Shown: positions 6,068 to 11,932, numbered from the stretch's first letter. The stretch: 11,932 nucleotides of DNA from a bacterium (GCA_027622635.1 JAQBYK010000024.1:1-11932); one strand, 5' to 3'. Translations and numbers: made by a program. Notes: generated by a model from the sequence alone, not told the origin.

Positions 6068-6903
6068 AAAAGATATTGATATTTGGTGGAACAGGATTTG
6101 TTGGAAAGTATCTTGCAGACAAATTAAGCAAATTTAATGTCACTTATTTTGTTAGAAAGAGCAGTGACATATCTGGGATAAAAGGTGATTTTTTTTATGG
6201 AGATCTGACAAAGAAAAAAGACACCGAAAAGGCTTGTGTGGGACAGGACATAATTATAAATATAAGTGGGCCCAGAAAACAGAGCGGAAAAGTCGACACA
6301 ACGGTTTTAACCACGGGGATCAAGAATATTGTTGAAGCCGCAAAAAAGAGCAAAATAGAGAAACTTATACACGTTAGTTCCGCTGCAGGATACAGAAAAA
6401 ACAAGGACAGCTATGGACTGGGGAAAAGAAAATCCGACGAAATAATTCTTAAATCAGGCATAAACACAATTATTCTAAAGCCAACACTTATCTTCGGAAA
6501 AGAGGGTGGAATTTTCAAAAAATTATTGAAATCTACAACTCTAGTTCCCTTTGTTGTGCCAATAATCGGAGATGGACTAAACAAAATACAACCGATATAT
6601 GTTGAGGATGTTGTTCAGGCGATACTTGCCTCAATAAAAAAAGAAAACAAAGGCATCACAATATATGACCTGGCAGGGCCGCATCCAATCGAATATAAAG
6701 AATTCATCTCTAAAATTCTGAAAATACTAAAGAAAAAGAAAAAAACACTCCACATACCGGCAAAGCTCGCGACAAAACTGATCCAAAAAGCCACAGTCAA
6801 AAGAATGCTGGAGGAAATAAATTTAGACATAGGAAAAACCAAAAAAGAGTTGCAACTCAAACTCACAAGCTACGACAAAGCTCTCAAAAAGATTTTAGGT
6901 TAA
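6064..6903 (+). CDS. NAD(P)-dependent epimerase/dehydratase-like protein (atypical SDR)
   Basis: A 279-residue Rossmann-fold protein. The dinucleotide loop is GGTGFVG (residues 8-14) and the active-site YXXXK is Y117-GLG-K121, with serines at 105-106 in HVSSAAGY. The set resembles the NDUFA9-like / nucleoside-diphosphate-sugar epimerase branch of atypical SDRs, which act as reductases, epimerases or cofactor-binding scaffolds. The C-terminal third is unusually lysine-rich (KILKKKKKTLHIP, about 222-234). The substrate cannot be assigned. It overlaps pgsA in an ATGA junction, preceded by a purine-rich AGAAAGAAAG stretch, so it is co-expressed with a phospholipid synthase; a lipid- or isoprenoid-modifying role is a guess from that pairing. 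Its last 9 bases overlap the end of the convergent purP-paralogue gene. Confidence 0.8.
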   Translation: MKKILIFGGTGFVGKYLADKLSKFNVTYFVRKSSDISGIKGDFFYGDLTKKKDTEKACVGQDIIINISGPRKQSGKVDTTVLTTGIKNIVEAAKKSKIEKLIHVSSAAGYRKNKDSYGLGKRKSDEIILKSGINTIILKPTLIFGKEGGIFKKLLKSTTLVPFVVPIIGDGLNKIQPIYVEDVVQAILASIKKENKGITIYDLAGPHPIEYKEFISKILKILKKKKKTLHIPAKLATKLIQKATVKRMLEEINLDIGKTKKELQLKLTSYDKALKKILG

Positions 6904-8010
6904 AATCTCAGCTAGCCGTCCCTCACTTGAAGCTCTCTCAATTTCCATAGCAATCCTATCCCCATAGCTAATGGATTCACCATATAGGTAAGCCGAATAA
7001 GGGGTGTATTTAGTTCCGGGAGAACCCGGGATTCTCATGCTTACATCAAAAATCACAAACTCCTCTTTGCCACTTTCAGCACTGACTGCTCCCTGTAAAG
7101 CAAAAGGGCCGATCATTCCCGGTGCGACCTCTTCTTTCATAGTTTTCACAAATCTCTCACCTAGTTCAAAGGCCTTCTCAACAAGGGATTCCTTCATCGT
7201 AACGGAGTAGTGACCGGTTTCTATGATCTTTGGTTCCATATATTTACGAACAAGTTCTTGTTCTTTGCTCGGGAGTCTAAGAAATCCATCCAAATTTGTT
7301 TGTCTCCTGGTATCAGTGCCCATTAATTCTAGTTCATCACTCAATGGTGAGTAAAAATAATTTAAATTAACGTGCGCACCGACTATATATTCTTCAATAA
7401 CCGCATCATCTAAGGCGTCTTTTGTGATCAAACCACTCTCTATTCGTTTTTCAGCTTCATCCTGAAATGAGGACTCGTTATCAGCAAAGAAAAAAGCACG
7501 CTCATAACCCCTATCAGCTTCATTGACCTTCACAATTGCGAGACAATCTATATCAGTCGCTTTATCAAAGATTTTAGGAATGCGAATTTTGGCCTTTTTG
7601 AGCAAATCATACTGATTGTTGGGAATATCGCGTTCTTCAAGCTTAACACCCTCTCTGAGCCCAAAAATCGGAACCTCAAAATCCTTCTCTATTTTCTCAA
7701 AATCACAATAAACCCAGAAATAACGATTGTGAATAAAAACCGTATTTAGAGCCCTTAATTCATCTTGTACGCTCTTGTTAACAATGTCTCCAAATTTATC
7801 GACCAAAATAACATTGCCAACACATCCGCGACCATCTCTTCGGCGATAATATTTCTCATATGTCTTTTCACGACCCTTCTGGCAAACCACTACAGTATCA
7901 AAACCGGCGTTTGTAGCACCATTACATACATCAAGAGCGCTGTGACCACCCAATACTCCAATCGTTATTTTAGAAGTGTCATAGTCTTTTAAAATGGCTT
8001 CAATATTCAT
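6895..8010 (-). CDS. PurP-family ATP-grasp protein, divergent paralogue
   Basis: 371 residues, collinear with PurP (formate-dependent AICAR formyltransferase), including the N-terminal Rossmann-like part (ITIGVLGGHSALDV, 15-28) and the C-terminal ATP-grasp (EEYIVGAHVNLNYFYSPL 206-223, VIFDVSMRIPGSP 319-331). Several motifs kept in true PurP are rewritten here: GSHT becomes GGHS (21-24), PHGSF becomes IHNRYF (93-98), WESDRS becomes LEERDI (124-129), the glycine-rich ATP loop becomes KVNEADRGYERAFF (161-174), and the metal-binding Glu of FE-I-SAR becomes Asp (D322). From memory, hyperthermophilic archaea carry a second PurP-like protein with the same altered motifs, so this looks like an ancient subfamily and not a decaying copy. 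The reaction is unknown; an ATP-dependent ligase on a ribonucleotide or related substrate is likely. It is the last gene of the operon, 7 bases after the HD gene, with no Shine-Dalgarno. Confidence 0.8.
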   Translation of the reverse strand: MNIEAILKDYDTSKITIGVLGGHSALDVCNGATNAGFDTVVVCQKGREKTYEKYYRRRDGRGCVGNVILVDKFGDIVNKSVQDELRALNTVFIHNRYFWVYCDFEKIEKDFEVPIFGLREGVKLEERDIPNNQYDLLKKAKIRIPKIFDKATDIDCLAIVKVNEADRGYERAFFFADNESSFQDEAEKRIESGLITKDALDDAVIEEYIVGAHVNLNYFYSPLSDELELMGTDTRRQTNLDGFLRLPSKEQELVRKYMEPKIIETGHYSVTMKESLVEKAFELGERFVKTMKEEVAPGMIGPFALQGAVSAESGKEEFVIFDVSMRIPGSPGTKYTPYSAYLYGESISYGDRIAMEIERASSEGRLAEILT

Positions 8011-8017
8011 ATTAGAT

Positions 8018-8563
8018 TTATTTTAGACCAAGCACCTGATCATTTTCGCTTAGTGCTTCAATCACACCTTGTATTAATTCATCTTGCTCAATTCCAAGTT
8101 CCTCTGCGCCTTCAGAAATGTCACCGCGATTAACTGCAGCTGCAAACCCCTTATCCTTGAGCTTTTTCTTGACTGACTTTACATTCATTCCTTGCATTTT
8201 ATCAGGTCTGACTTGAGCCACAGCAACAACAAATCCGGACAACTCATCAACTGCATACAAAGTTTTTTCCATAAGTGAATCACGACTTACATTTGTATAG
8301 TTTGCATGACTTTGAATTGCGCGAATTATCTCTTCATCAACTCCTCTTTCACGCAGTATTCCCTCTCCTTTCATGGGATGTTCTTTGGGGTATTTCTCAT
8401 AATCAAAATCATGCAGAAGTCCTGTAATATACCATTGATCTTCGTCTTCACCATGTTTCTTGGCAAAATACTTCATGGAAGAAGCTACAGCCTTGCAGTG
8501 GCGCTGTAGACTTTCACTTTCCACAAACTCATCCAATATTTTCTGTGCTTCTTCTATATTCAT
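8018..8563 (-). CDS. HD-domain metal-dependent hydrolase
   Basis: A 181-residue soluble protein with the HD-superfamily ligand pattern: H22 (LQRHCKAV), H51-D52 (LLHDFDYE), then H62, H86 (SHANYTN) and D106 (DELSG). Proteins of this fold usually hydrolyse phosphoester or phosphoanhydride bonds, often of nucleotides, using two metal ions. The C-terminal part (about 120-181) is a charged helical extension ending NDQVLGLK, with no motif I recognise. The gene sits 2 bases after the purP stop and 7 bases before the PurP-paralogue start, so it is locked into that operon; a role on a purine intermediate or nucleotide is a contextual inference only. No ribosome binding site is visible, which fits translational coupling. 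Its first residues, MNIE, match the start of the following paralogue, perhaps by chance. Confidence 0.82.
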   Translation of the reverse strand: MNIEEAQKILDEFVESESLQRHCKAVASSMKYFAKKHGEDEDQWYITGLLHDFDYEKYPKEHPMKGEGILRERGVDEEIIRAIQSHANYTNVSRDSLMEKTLYAVDELSGFVVAVAQVRPDKMQGMNVKSVKKKLKDKGFAAAVNRGDISEGAEELGIEQDELIQGVIEALSENDQVLGLK

Positions 8564-8565
8564 AT

Positions 8566-9591
8566 TTAGCCTAATACTTTTTCAATTTGATTCTGTTCAA
8601 TAGCCATTTTAATGTCTCTGGCAAGACGGCGTCCGGTACTCATTGGTTCATCATATCTTAACCATGTATATGGTGAGCCGTGAACATATGGATTAGTGCC
8701 GGCCACTATTCTAGCTGAAATTTCGAAAACATAATAATTTAACATTGGATCAATGATTCCTTCTAAACAGAATGGACCAAAAAGGCCACCATCAGCCAAT
8801 TTTTGGGAAGCCTCAACAACTCTATCACCCATTTCAAAGGCCTGTGGAAGCAAAGATTCCCGCAGAACTATAGGGACATTTCCTGTGATTGTGTATGTAG
8901 TCTCAATTCCAACATCCACCTGATCCTTGGCTGCAACTCTACCAATTGAGTCGGCATTTGATTCGTAACGTTTATCAAATCCCATGATCTCGAGTTCACC
9001 CGTAAGTCTACTGTAAAAATAGTGAGTATATACAGGCACACCTACAATATATTCTTGAATGACAAATTCCTCGTGCCCCTCAGTTCCTTCATATTTTTTA
9101 TACTTGGAATGAAATTCCTCAGGAGTATTTGCAATAAAGTATCCTTTCCCACCCAGAGCTCCATGAAATTTTATGATAACAGGTCTATCAATATCTTCCG
9201 GATTATCAAAGATTTTAGGAAGTTTGATATCCGCATCAAGTAGCCATTCTCTTTCCTTACTACGGTCAGATTCCCACTCAAGAATGCCTTTAGTTCCATA
9301 GTGCATAGCCTTTATTTGACTGACTTTTTCATGACCTAAATAAGCAACAAATGAACCATGAGGGATAATTATTGCATTTTGATCAATTAACTGTTGCTCA
9401 ATTTTGAAAAAATCTTTAAAAGCATCAATCTCTATGATTTGATCTGCTACCCCATAGCTCTCATAAGGTCTTTTCTTATCCTTTTGACAAATACAAATTG
9501 TCTCAAAACCCTCATCTTTAGCCCCTTTGAGAATCTGAAGCGCAGTATGGCTTCCCAGGGTAGCAATCTTGTAGTCGCTTATATTAGCCAT
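8566..9591 (-). CDS. purP: formate-phosphoribosylaminoimidazolecarboxamide ligase (FAICAR synthetase), archaeal type
   Basis: An ATP-grasp enzyme that formylates AICAR with free formate and ATP, giving FAICAR, the step most bacteria do with the folate-dependent PurH transformylase. At 341 residues it has about the usual length. It carries the motifs I recall from Methanocaldococcus PurP: IATLGSHTALQILKGAK (9-25), IIPHGSFVAYLG (75-86), EWESDRS (105-111), the glycine-rich ATP loop KFHGALGGKGYF (141-152), FDKRYESN (205-212), TGNVPIVLRESLLPQ (236-250) and the metal-binding FEISARI (289-295). It shares the purine pathway with purN in this window. A strong promoter lies just upstream (9618-9646), giving a leader of about 20 nt without a Shine-Dalgarno sequence. 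It is the first gene of the purP-HD-purP-paralogue set. Whether a purH transformylase exists elsewhere cannot be seen. Confidence 0.92.
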   Translation of the reverse strand: MANISDYKIATLGSHTALQILKGAKDEGFETICICQKDKKRPYESYGVADQIIEIDAFKDFFKIEQQLIDQNAIIIPHGSFVAYLGHEKVSQIKAMHYGTKGILEWESDRSKEREWLLDADIKLPKIFDNPEDIDRPVIIKFHGALGGKGYFIANTPEEFHSKYKKYEGTEGHEEFVIQEYIVGVPVYTHYFYSRLTGELEIMGFDKRYESNADSIGRVAAKDQVDVGIETTYTITGNVPIVLRESLLPQAFEMGDRVVEASQKLADGGLFGPFCLEGIIDPMLNYYVFEISARIVAGTNPYVHGSPYTWLRYDEPMSTGRRLARDIKMAIEQNQIEKVLG

Positions 9592-9617
9592 ATTTCAGGA
9601 ATTTAGAACTTTTGAGC

Positions 9618-9646
9618 ATCATACAAAGATATGCGCATTTTGTCCA
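9618..9646 (-). promoter_or_regulatory. promoter of the purP-HD-purP paralogue operon
   Basis: On the minus strand TGGACA (9641-9646) and TATGAT (9618-9623) are separated by exactly 17 bases; both hexamers match consensus at 5 of 6. Predicted start is near 9611, 20 bases before the purP ATG. It occupies the 61-bp gap after the uppP stop, so purP can be expressed on its own even though uppP is in the same direction. No terminator separates the two. Confidence 0.6.
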
Positions 9647-9652
9647 GCGATT

Positions 9653-10453
9653 CTATATATAGACAATAAGGCCCAAGATGACTAAATAAACGGCAAATAC
9701 TCTAAGAGTATGTGTTTTAAGAAATCTCATCAAAAAATGTACTGACAAAAGACCAAAGGCAAAAGAAGTGGCAAATCCGATAACAAGAGGCAAAAAGGCG
9801 ATACCGGAAGGGTCACCAATAGATTTGAGACCTGTTAAAAGTCCGGCACCTGCAATAGCCGGAATTCCCAATAAAAACGAAAATCTCGCTGCAGTACTCC
9901 TGTTAACACCTTGAAAGAGACCTGCAACTATCGTGGATCCGCTCCGTGAAACGCCGGGAATAATGGCTATAGCTTGAGCAAAACCAATAATTATGACTTT
10001 ACGCCAACTTAAACTGAGTATTTCTTTATTTTTCGCAGATCCATGAACCTTTTTATAGATAAACTCACCAAATAAGAAAATAACTCCCAAAATTATCATC
10101 CACAAAGCAACAGAGTCCACATTCCTAAATTTGTTGTCCAAAAATTCTTCTCCATATAAACCAACAATAACAGCAGGAATGGTGGCAATAACTATAAATC
10201 CAATGAGACGAAAGTAAGGATCATCAGTTTTGACCTTAAAAAGAGCCAAAATCATGCCTTTAACGTCCTGCCAAAAATATACAAGAATCGCAAGCAATGT
10301 ACCCATATGCACAACCACATCAAAACTTTTAAGGGACTCAACATTTAATCCCAAAAAATGCTCCCCGAAAATAAGGTGCCCACTTGAGGAAATAGGCAAA
10401 AATTCTGTGATGCCCTGGAGAACTCCTAATATTACTGAATCAAGCCAACTCAT
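9653..10453 (-). CDS. uppP: undecaprenyl-diphosphatase
   Basis: Membrane enzyme that removes a phosphate from undecaprenyl pyrophosphate, recycling the lipid carrier for peptidoglycan and surface glycans; loss or overexpression of the family alters bacitracin sensitivity (BacA). It has 266 residues, the usual length. The catalytic (E/Q)XXXE motif is Q13-GIT-E17, followed by PISSSGHL with His26; the second motif is PGVSRSGST (166-174) with Arg170. Several hydrophobic segments span the length, including about 48-60, 84-99, 115-133, 153-166, 190-208, 220-240 and 250-266, as expected for this polytopic protein. A TGC-TAGAAT extended -10 ends 6 bases before the ATG, predicting a leaderless mRNA. 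UppP supplies the carrier that the glycosyltransferase at 3341-4135 may use. Divergent from the surface-protein gene at 10554. Confidence 0.93.
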   Translation of the reverse strand: MSWLDSVILGVLQGITEFLPISSSGHLIFGEHFLGLNVESLKSFDVVVHMGTLLAILVYFWQDVKGMILALFKVKTDDPYFRLIGFIVIATIPAVIVGLYGEEFLDNKFRNVDSVALWMIILGVIFLFGEFIYKKVHGSAKNKEILSLSWRKVIIIGFAQAIAIIPGVSRSGSTIVAGLFQGVNRSTAARFSFLLGIPAIAGAGLLTGLKSIGDPSGIAFLPLVIGFATSFAFGLLSVHFLMRFLKTHTLRVFAVYLVILGLIVYI

Positions 10454-10459
10454 AACTAA

Positions 10460-10489
10460 ATTCTAGCAGGAAAAAACCATGAAAGCCAA
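10460..10489 (-). promoter_or_regulatory. extended -10 promoter of uppP, predicted leaderless
   Basis: On the minus strand TAGAAT (10460-10465) is preceded by TGC (10466-10468), an extended -10. A TTGGCT -35 (10484-10489, 4 of 6) lies 18 bases upstream. Only six bases separate the -10 from the ATG, so the usual start 7 bases downstream would be the A of the start codon itself. Confidence 0.5.
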
Positions 10490-10491
10490 GC

Positions 10492-10520
10492 TTGTGAAAA
10501 CCAGCAAAACATGGTATAAT
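10492..10520 (+). promoter_or_regulatory. extended -10 promoter of the surface-protein gene
   Basis: TTGTGA (10492-10497, 4 of 6) and a perfect TATAAT (10515-10520) are 17 bases apart, and TGG (10512-10514) supplies the extended -10 TGN. The start is predicted near 10526-10527, giving a leader of about 27 nt that is A/C-rich and lacks a Shine-Dalgarno sequence. The -35 boxes of this and the divergent uppP promoter are only two bases apart. Confidence 0.58.
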
Positions 10521-10553
10521 AACACATGACGCTAACAAATAACAAAAACAAAA

Positions 10554-11932
10554 ATGGCAGATACAACAAACATTGGTCCTATTGACCCAATTCTAGCACC
10601 GCAAAATCCGGTGCCAAAAAAGTCCAAAGCAAAGATAGCAATTGTTGCTGTTATTGCAGTAGCCTTAGTGGGCACAGGCACCTATCTCTTCGCGGGAGGA
10701 GGTCTATTTCAAGGCTTTATTGGGCAGGGAGCAGAGGAACTCACAGACTGTGTCGTCGGTATGCCCGATAATGTAGCAGTAAATTCTCAATATCCATTAA
10801 CCATTCGGGAAGCATGTAAGGTCCAATTCTCATCAGATGAAACTAAAGCAAAATTCGTATATGCAAGATTAACACCTACAATTGGTGGAAGCACTGTAAC
10901 TTTGAATGCGAAATCAAACGTAGATGATCCGGAATACAGCTGGTATATAGCCAGTGATCAAATTGGTGAAGGGCAGTCTTTTACTTACGATTTTGAGGAG
11001 AGTGGTCCAAAAAATGTGATTTTAAAAACTGTAGGTAAAGTCGCAGGTAATCCTATTGAAGTAATTACTACAGAGGCCTTTACGATAGCTGAACCGGAGC
11101 CGGAAGCAGAACCAGAACCGGCCCCGGCTGAACCGGATATTCACGCGAGCTTTTCTATTGCTTCAGAGGAAGCTAGTGCTTCCGGAGTGACAGCATATCT
11201 GACAGATAGTTCTACAGGAAACATATCGTCTTGGATTCTAGATTGTAAAAACACAGGTGAGGAAATTCCTGAAGAACAATCAGCCATTGATGCAGATTCC
11301 GATGTACATAAATATGATTCATCAGAAAGTTTAAGTTGTCATTATATGTATTCTGCAGATGGATCTACACAAGATTTTATTCCTGCCATGAAAGTAATTG
11401 ATGAAGATGGAAATTCAGATACTTTTACTCTTGAATCTTCTATTAGTATAGAAAGTCCAGAGGACATTGTTGCTTTAATTAGTTGTGATACTAAACAAGG
11501 AGAAGCCCCACTAGATATTTCATGTACGAATGAAGGATCTACAGGTGAATATAACTCATCAAATTGGACTATTGCAGGACCAAATATAACAACTGTGTTT
11601 CAAAATGAAACTAATGAAATATCATACACTTTTGAACAAGCAGGCACATATGAATTAGCCTTATATCTTTCTGGTAATAATTTTGGATTATCTGGACAGA
11701 AGACAGAAATAATTACAGTAACAGCAGCAGCAGATGAGGCAGCAGAACAGGCAGCAGCAGATGCGGCAGCACAACAGGCAGCAGCAGATGCGGCAGCAGA
11801 ACAAGCAGCAGCAGATGAGGCAGCACAACAGGCAGCAGCAGATGCAGCAGCACAACAGGCAGCAGCAGATGCAGCAGCAGATGAGGCAGCAAAACAGGCA
11901 GCAGCAGATGAGGCAGCAAAACAGGCAGCAGC
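10554..11932 (+). CDS. membrane-anchored surface protein with PKD-like domains and an Ala-rich repeat (3' truncated by window)
   Basis: The frame is open from the ATG at 10554 to the window end (459 codons plus 2 bases). A short cytoplasmic N-terminus with a KKSKAK positive patch (residues 22-27) precedes one hydrophobic helix (about 28-48), so the rest should lie outside the membrane. Three beta-rich modules follow: about 62-178, 195-300 and 305-390. Each holds a pair of cysteines (66/88, 231/262, 311/324) that could form disulfides. The third is the clearest PKD/Ig-like domain (GEAPLDISC... then YTFEQAGTYELALYLSGN). Modules 1 and 2 are joined by a Glu-Pro-Ala linker (180-194). From residue 391 the protein becomes an AAAD-type nonapeptide repeat that leaves the window. 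The function is not recognised; a cell-surface stalk, adhesin or envelope spacer fits the layout. A strong promoter lies upstream at 10492-10520, and there is no Shine-Dalgarno. Confidence 0.85.
   Translation, partial: MADTTNIGPIDPILAPQNPVPKKSKAKIAIVAVIAVALVGTGTYLFAGGGLFQGFIGQGAEELTDCVVGMPDNVAVNSQYPLTIREACKVQFSSDETKAKFVYARLTPTIGGSTVTLNAKSNVDDPEYSWYIASDQIGEGQSFTYDFEESGPKNVILKTVGKVAGNPIEVITTEAFTIAEPEPEAEPEPAPAEPDIHASFSIASEEASASGVTAYLTDSSTGNISSWILDCKNTGEEIPEEQSAIDADSDVHKYDSSESLSCHYMYSADGSTQDFIPAMKVIDEDGNSDTFTLESSISIESPEDIVALISCDTKQGEAPLDISCTNEGSTGEYNSSNWTIAGPNITTVFQNETNEISYTFEQAGTYELALYLSGNNFGLSGQKTEIITVTAAADEAAEQAAADAAAQQAAADAAAEQAAADEAAQQAAADAAAQQAAADAAADEAAKQAAADEAAKQAA
11724..11932 (+). repeat. 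27-bp tandem repeat encoding an Ala-rich nonapeptide, continuing beyond the window
   Basis: Units of 27 bases begin at 11724, 11751, 11778, 11805 and 11832. A 12-base partial unit (11859-11870, AAAD) follows, then full units at 11871 and 11898, and a cut unit from 11925. Each unit encodes AAAD-(E/A)-AA-(E/Q/K)-Q. Variation is confined to the fifth and eighth residues; codons are nearly all GCA for Ala. The last two complete units are identical, as expected of recent duplication. Such Ala/Glu/Gln/Lys sequence is predicted to be helical, like the long stalk of TolA. The out-of-phase 12-base insert shifts the 9-residue register. Confidence 0.9.

Noticed and set aside
6195..6404. Several 60-130 codon frames opposite or within the sdaAA, SDR, glycosyltransferase, nucleotidyltransferase and purP genes
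   Set aside because: They lie wholly inside well-supported genes, lack ribosome binding sites and show only the composition expected of antisense or shifted frames.
11713..11919. A 68-codon Leu/Pro-rich frame on the minus strand
   Set aside because: It is the complement of the Ala-rich 27-bp repeat (GCA read backwards gives TGC/CTG/GCT frames) and mirrors the repeat exactly, so it is a shadow.
11724..11932. CRISPR-like or pure trinucleotide (GCA) repeat
   Set aside because: Units are contiguous, with no unique spacers, and variation follows codons at fixed positions of a nonapeptide. It is a coding tandem repeat.
1..11932. Archaeal host suggested by PurP
   Set aside because: Bacterial -35/-10 promoters, PgsA-like, UppP and split serine dehydratase point to a bacterium. 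PurP alone is more simply explained by transfer or deep retention.

Overview
The window looks like a compact bacterial chromosome segment of roughly 40 % GC. Genes are tightly packed, many overlap or abut, and the standard genetic code fits because TGA closes two family-typical ORFs. Most start codons lack a recognisable Shine-Dalgarno sequence, while several bacterial -35/-10 promoters can be read. Archaeal-type PurP genes in an otherwise bacterial setting (MscS, PgsA, UppP), plus a PKD-like surface protein, make a Candidate Phyla Radiation (Patescibacteria) genome a reasonable guess, possibly Peregrinibacteria-like. That placement is inference; no marker gene in the window fixes it.

Layout. 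(1) 1-642 (+): C-terminal part of an MscS-family mechanosensitive channel with an Ala/Pro/Gln-rich tail. (2) 643-1180: a 538-bp stretch without a convincing protein gene. Its left half has the hallmarks of a minus-strand transcript of about 290 nt (possible promoter 941-969, hairpin plus T-run at 641-674). Its right end carries the promoter, a candidate operator dyad and a leader hairpin for the next operon. (3) 1181-3334 (+): sdaAB-sdaAA-purN, a translationally coupled operon for the two-subunit iron-sulfur L-serine dehydratase and a folate-dependent GAR formyltransferase. (4) 3341-5435 (-): a GlmU-like nucleotidyltransferase/left-handed beta-helix protein followed by an overlapping family 2 glycosyltransferase, probably for a surface glycan. 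(5) 5489-6903 (+): a CDP-alcohol phosphatidyltransferase (PgsA-like) and an overlapping NAD(P)-binding SDR protein. (6) 6895-10453 (-): uppP, then a canonical PurP, an HD-domain hydrolase and a second, divergent PurP-family ATP-grasp protein. (7) 10554-11932 (+): a membrane-anchored surface protein with PKD-like domains that enters an Ala-rich nonapeptide repeat and runs off the window.

How the genes work together. PurN (formyl-folate dependent) and PurP (formate and ATP dependent) are the two one-carbon steps of de novo IMP synthesis, so purine synthesis is the clearest pathway shared by separate operons here. PgsA-like, UppP, the nucleotidyltransferase, the glycosyltransferase and the PKD-like protein all concern membrane lipid and envelope biogenesis. 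The most distinctive unit is the purP / HD hydrolase / purP-paralogue cassette. It puts a near-canonical archaeal-type PurP beside a paralogue whose ATP-loop and substrate-loop motifs are rewritten, with a predicted phosphohydrolase between them and a clear promoter (TGGACA-17-TATGAT) in front.
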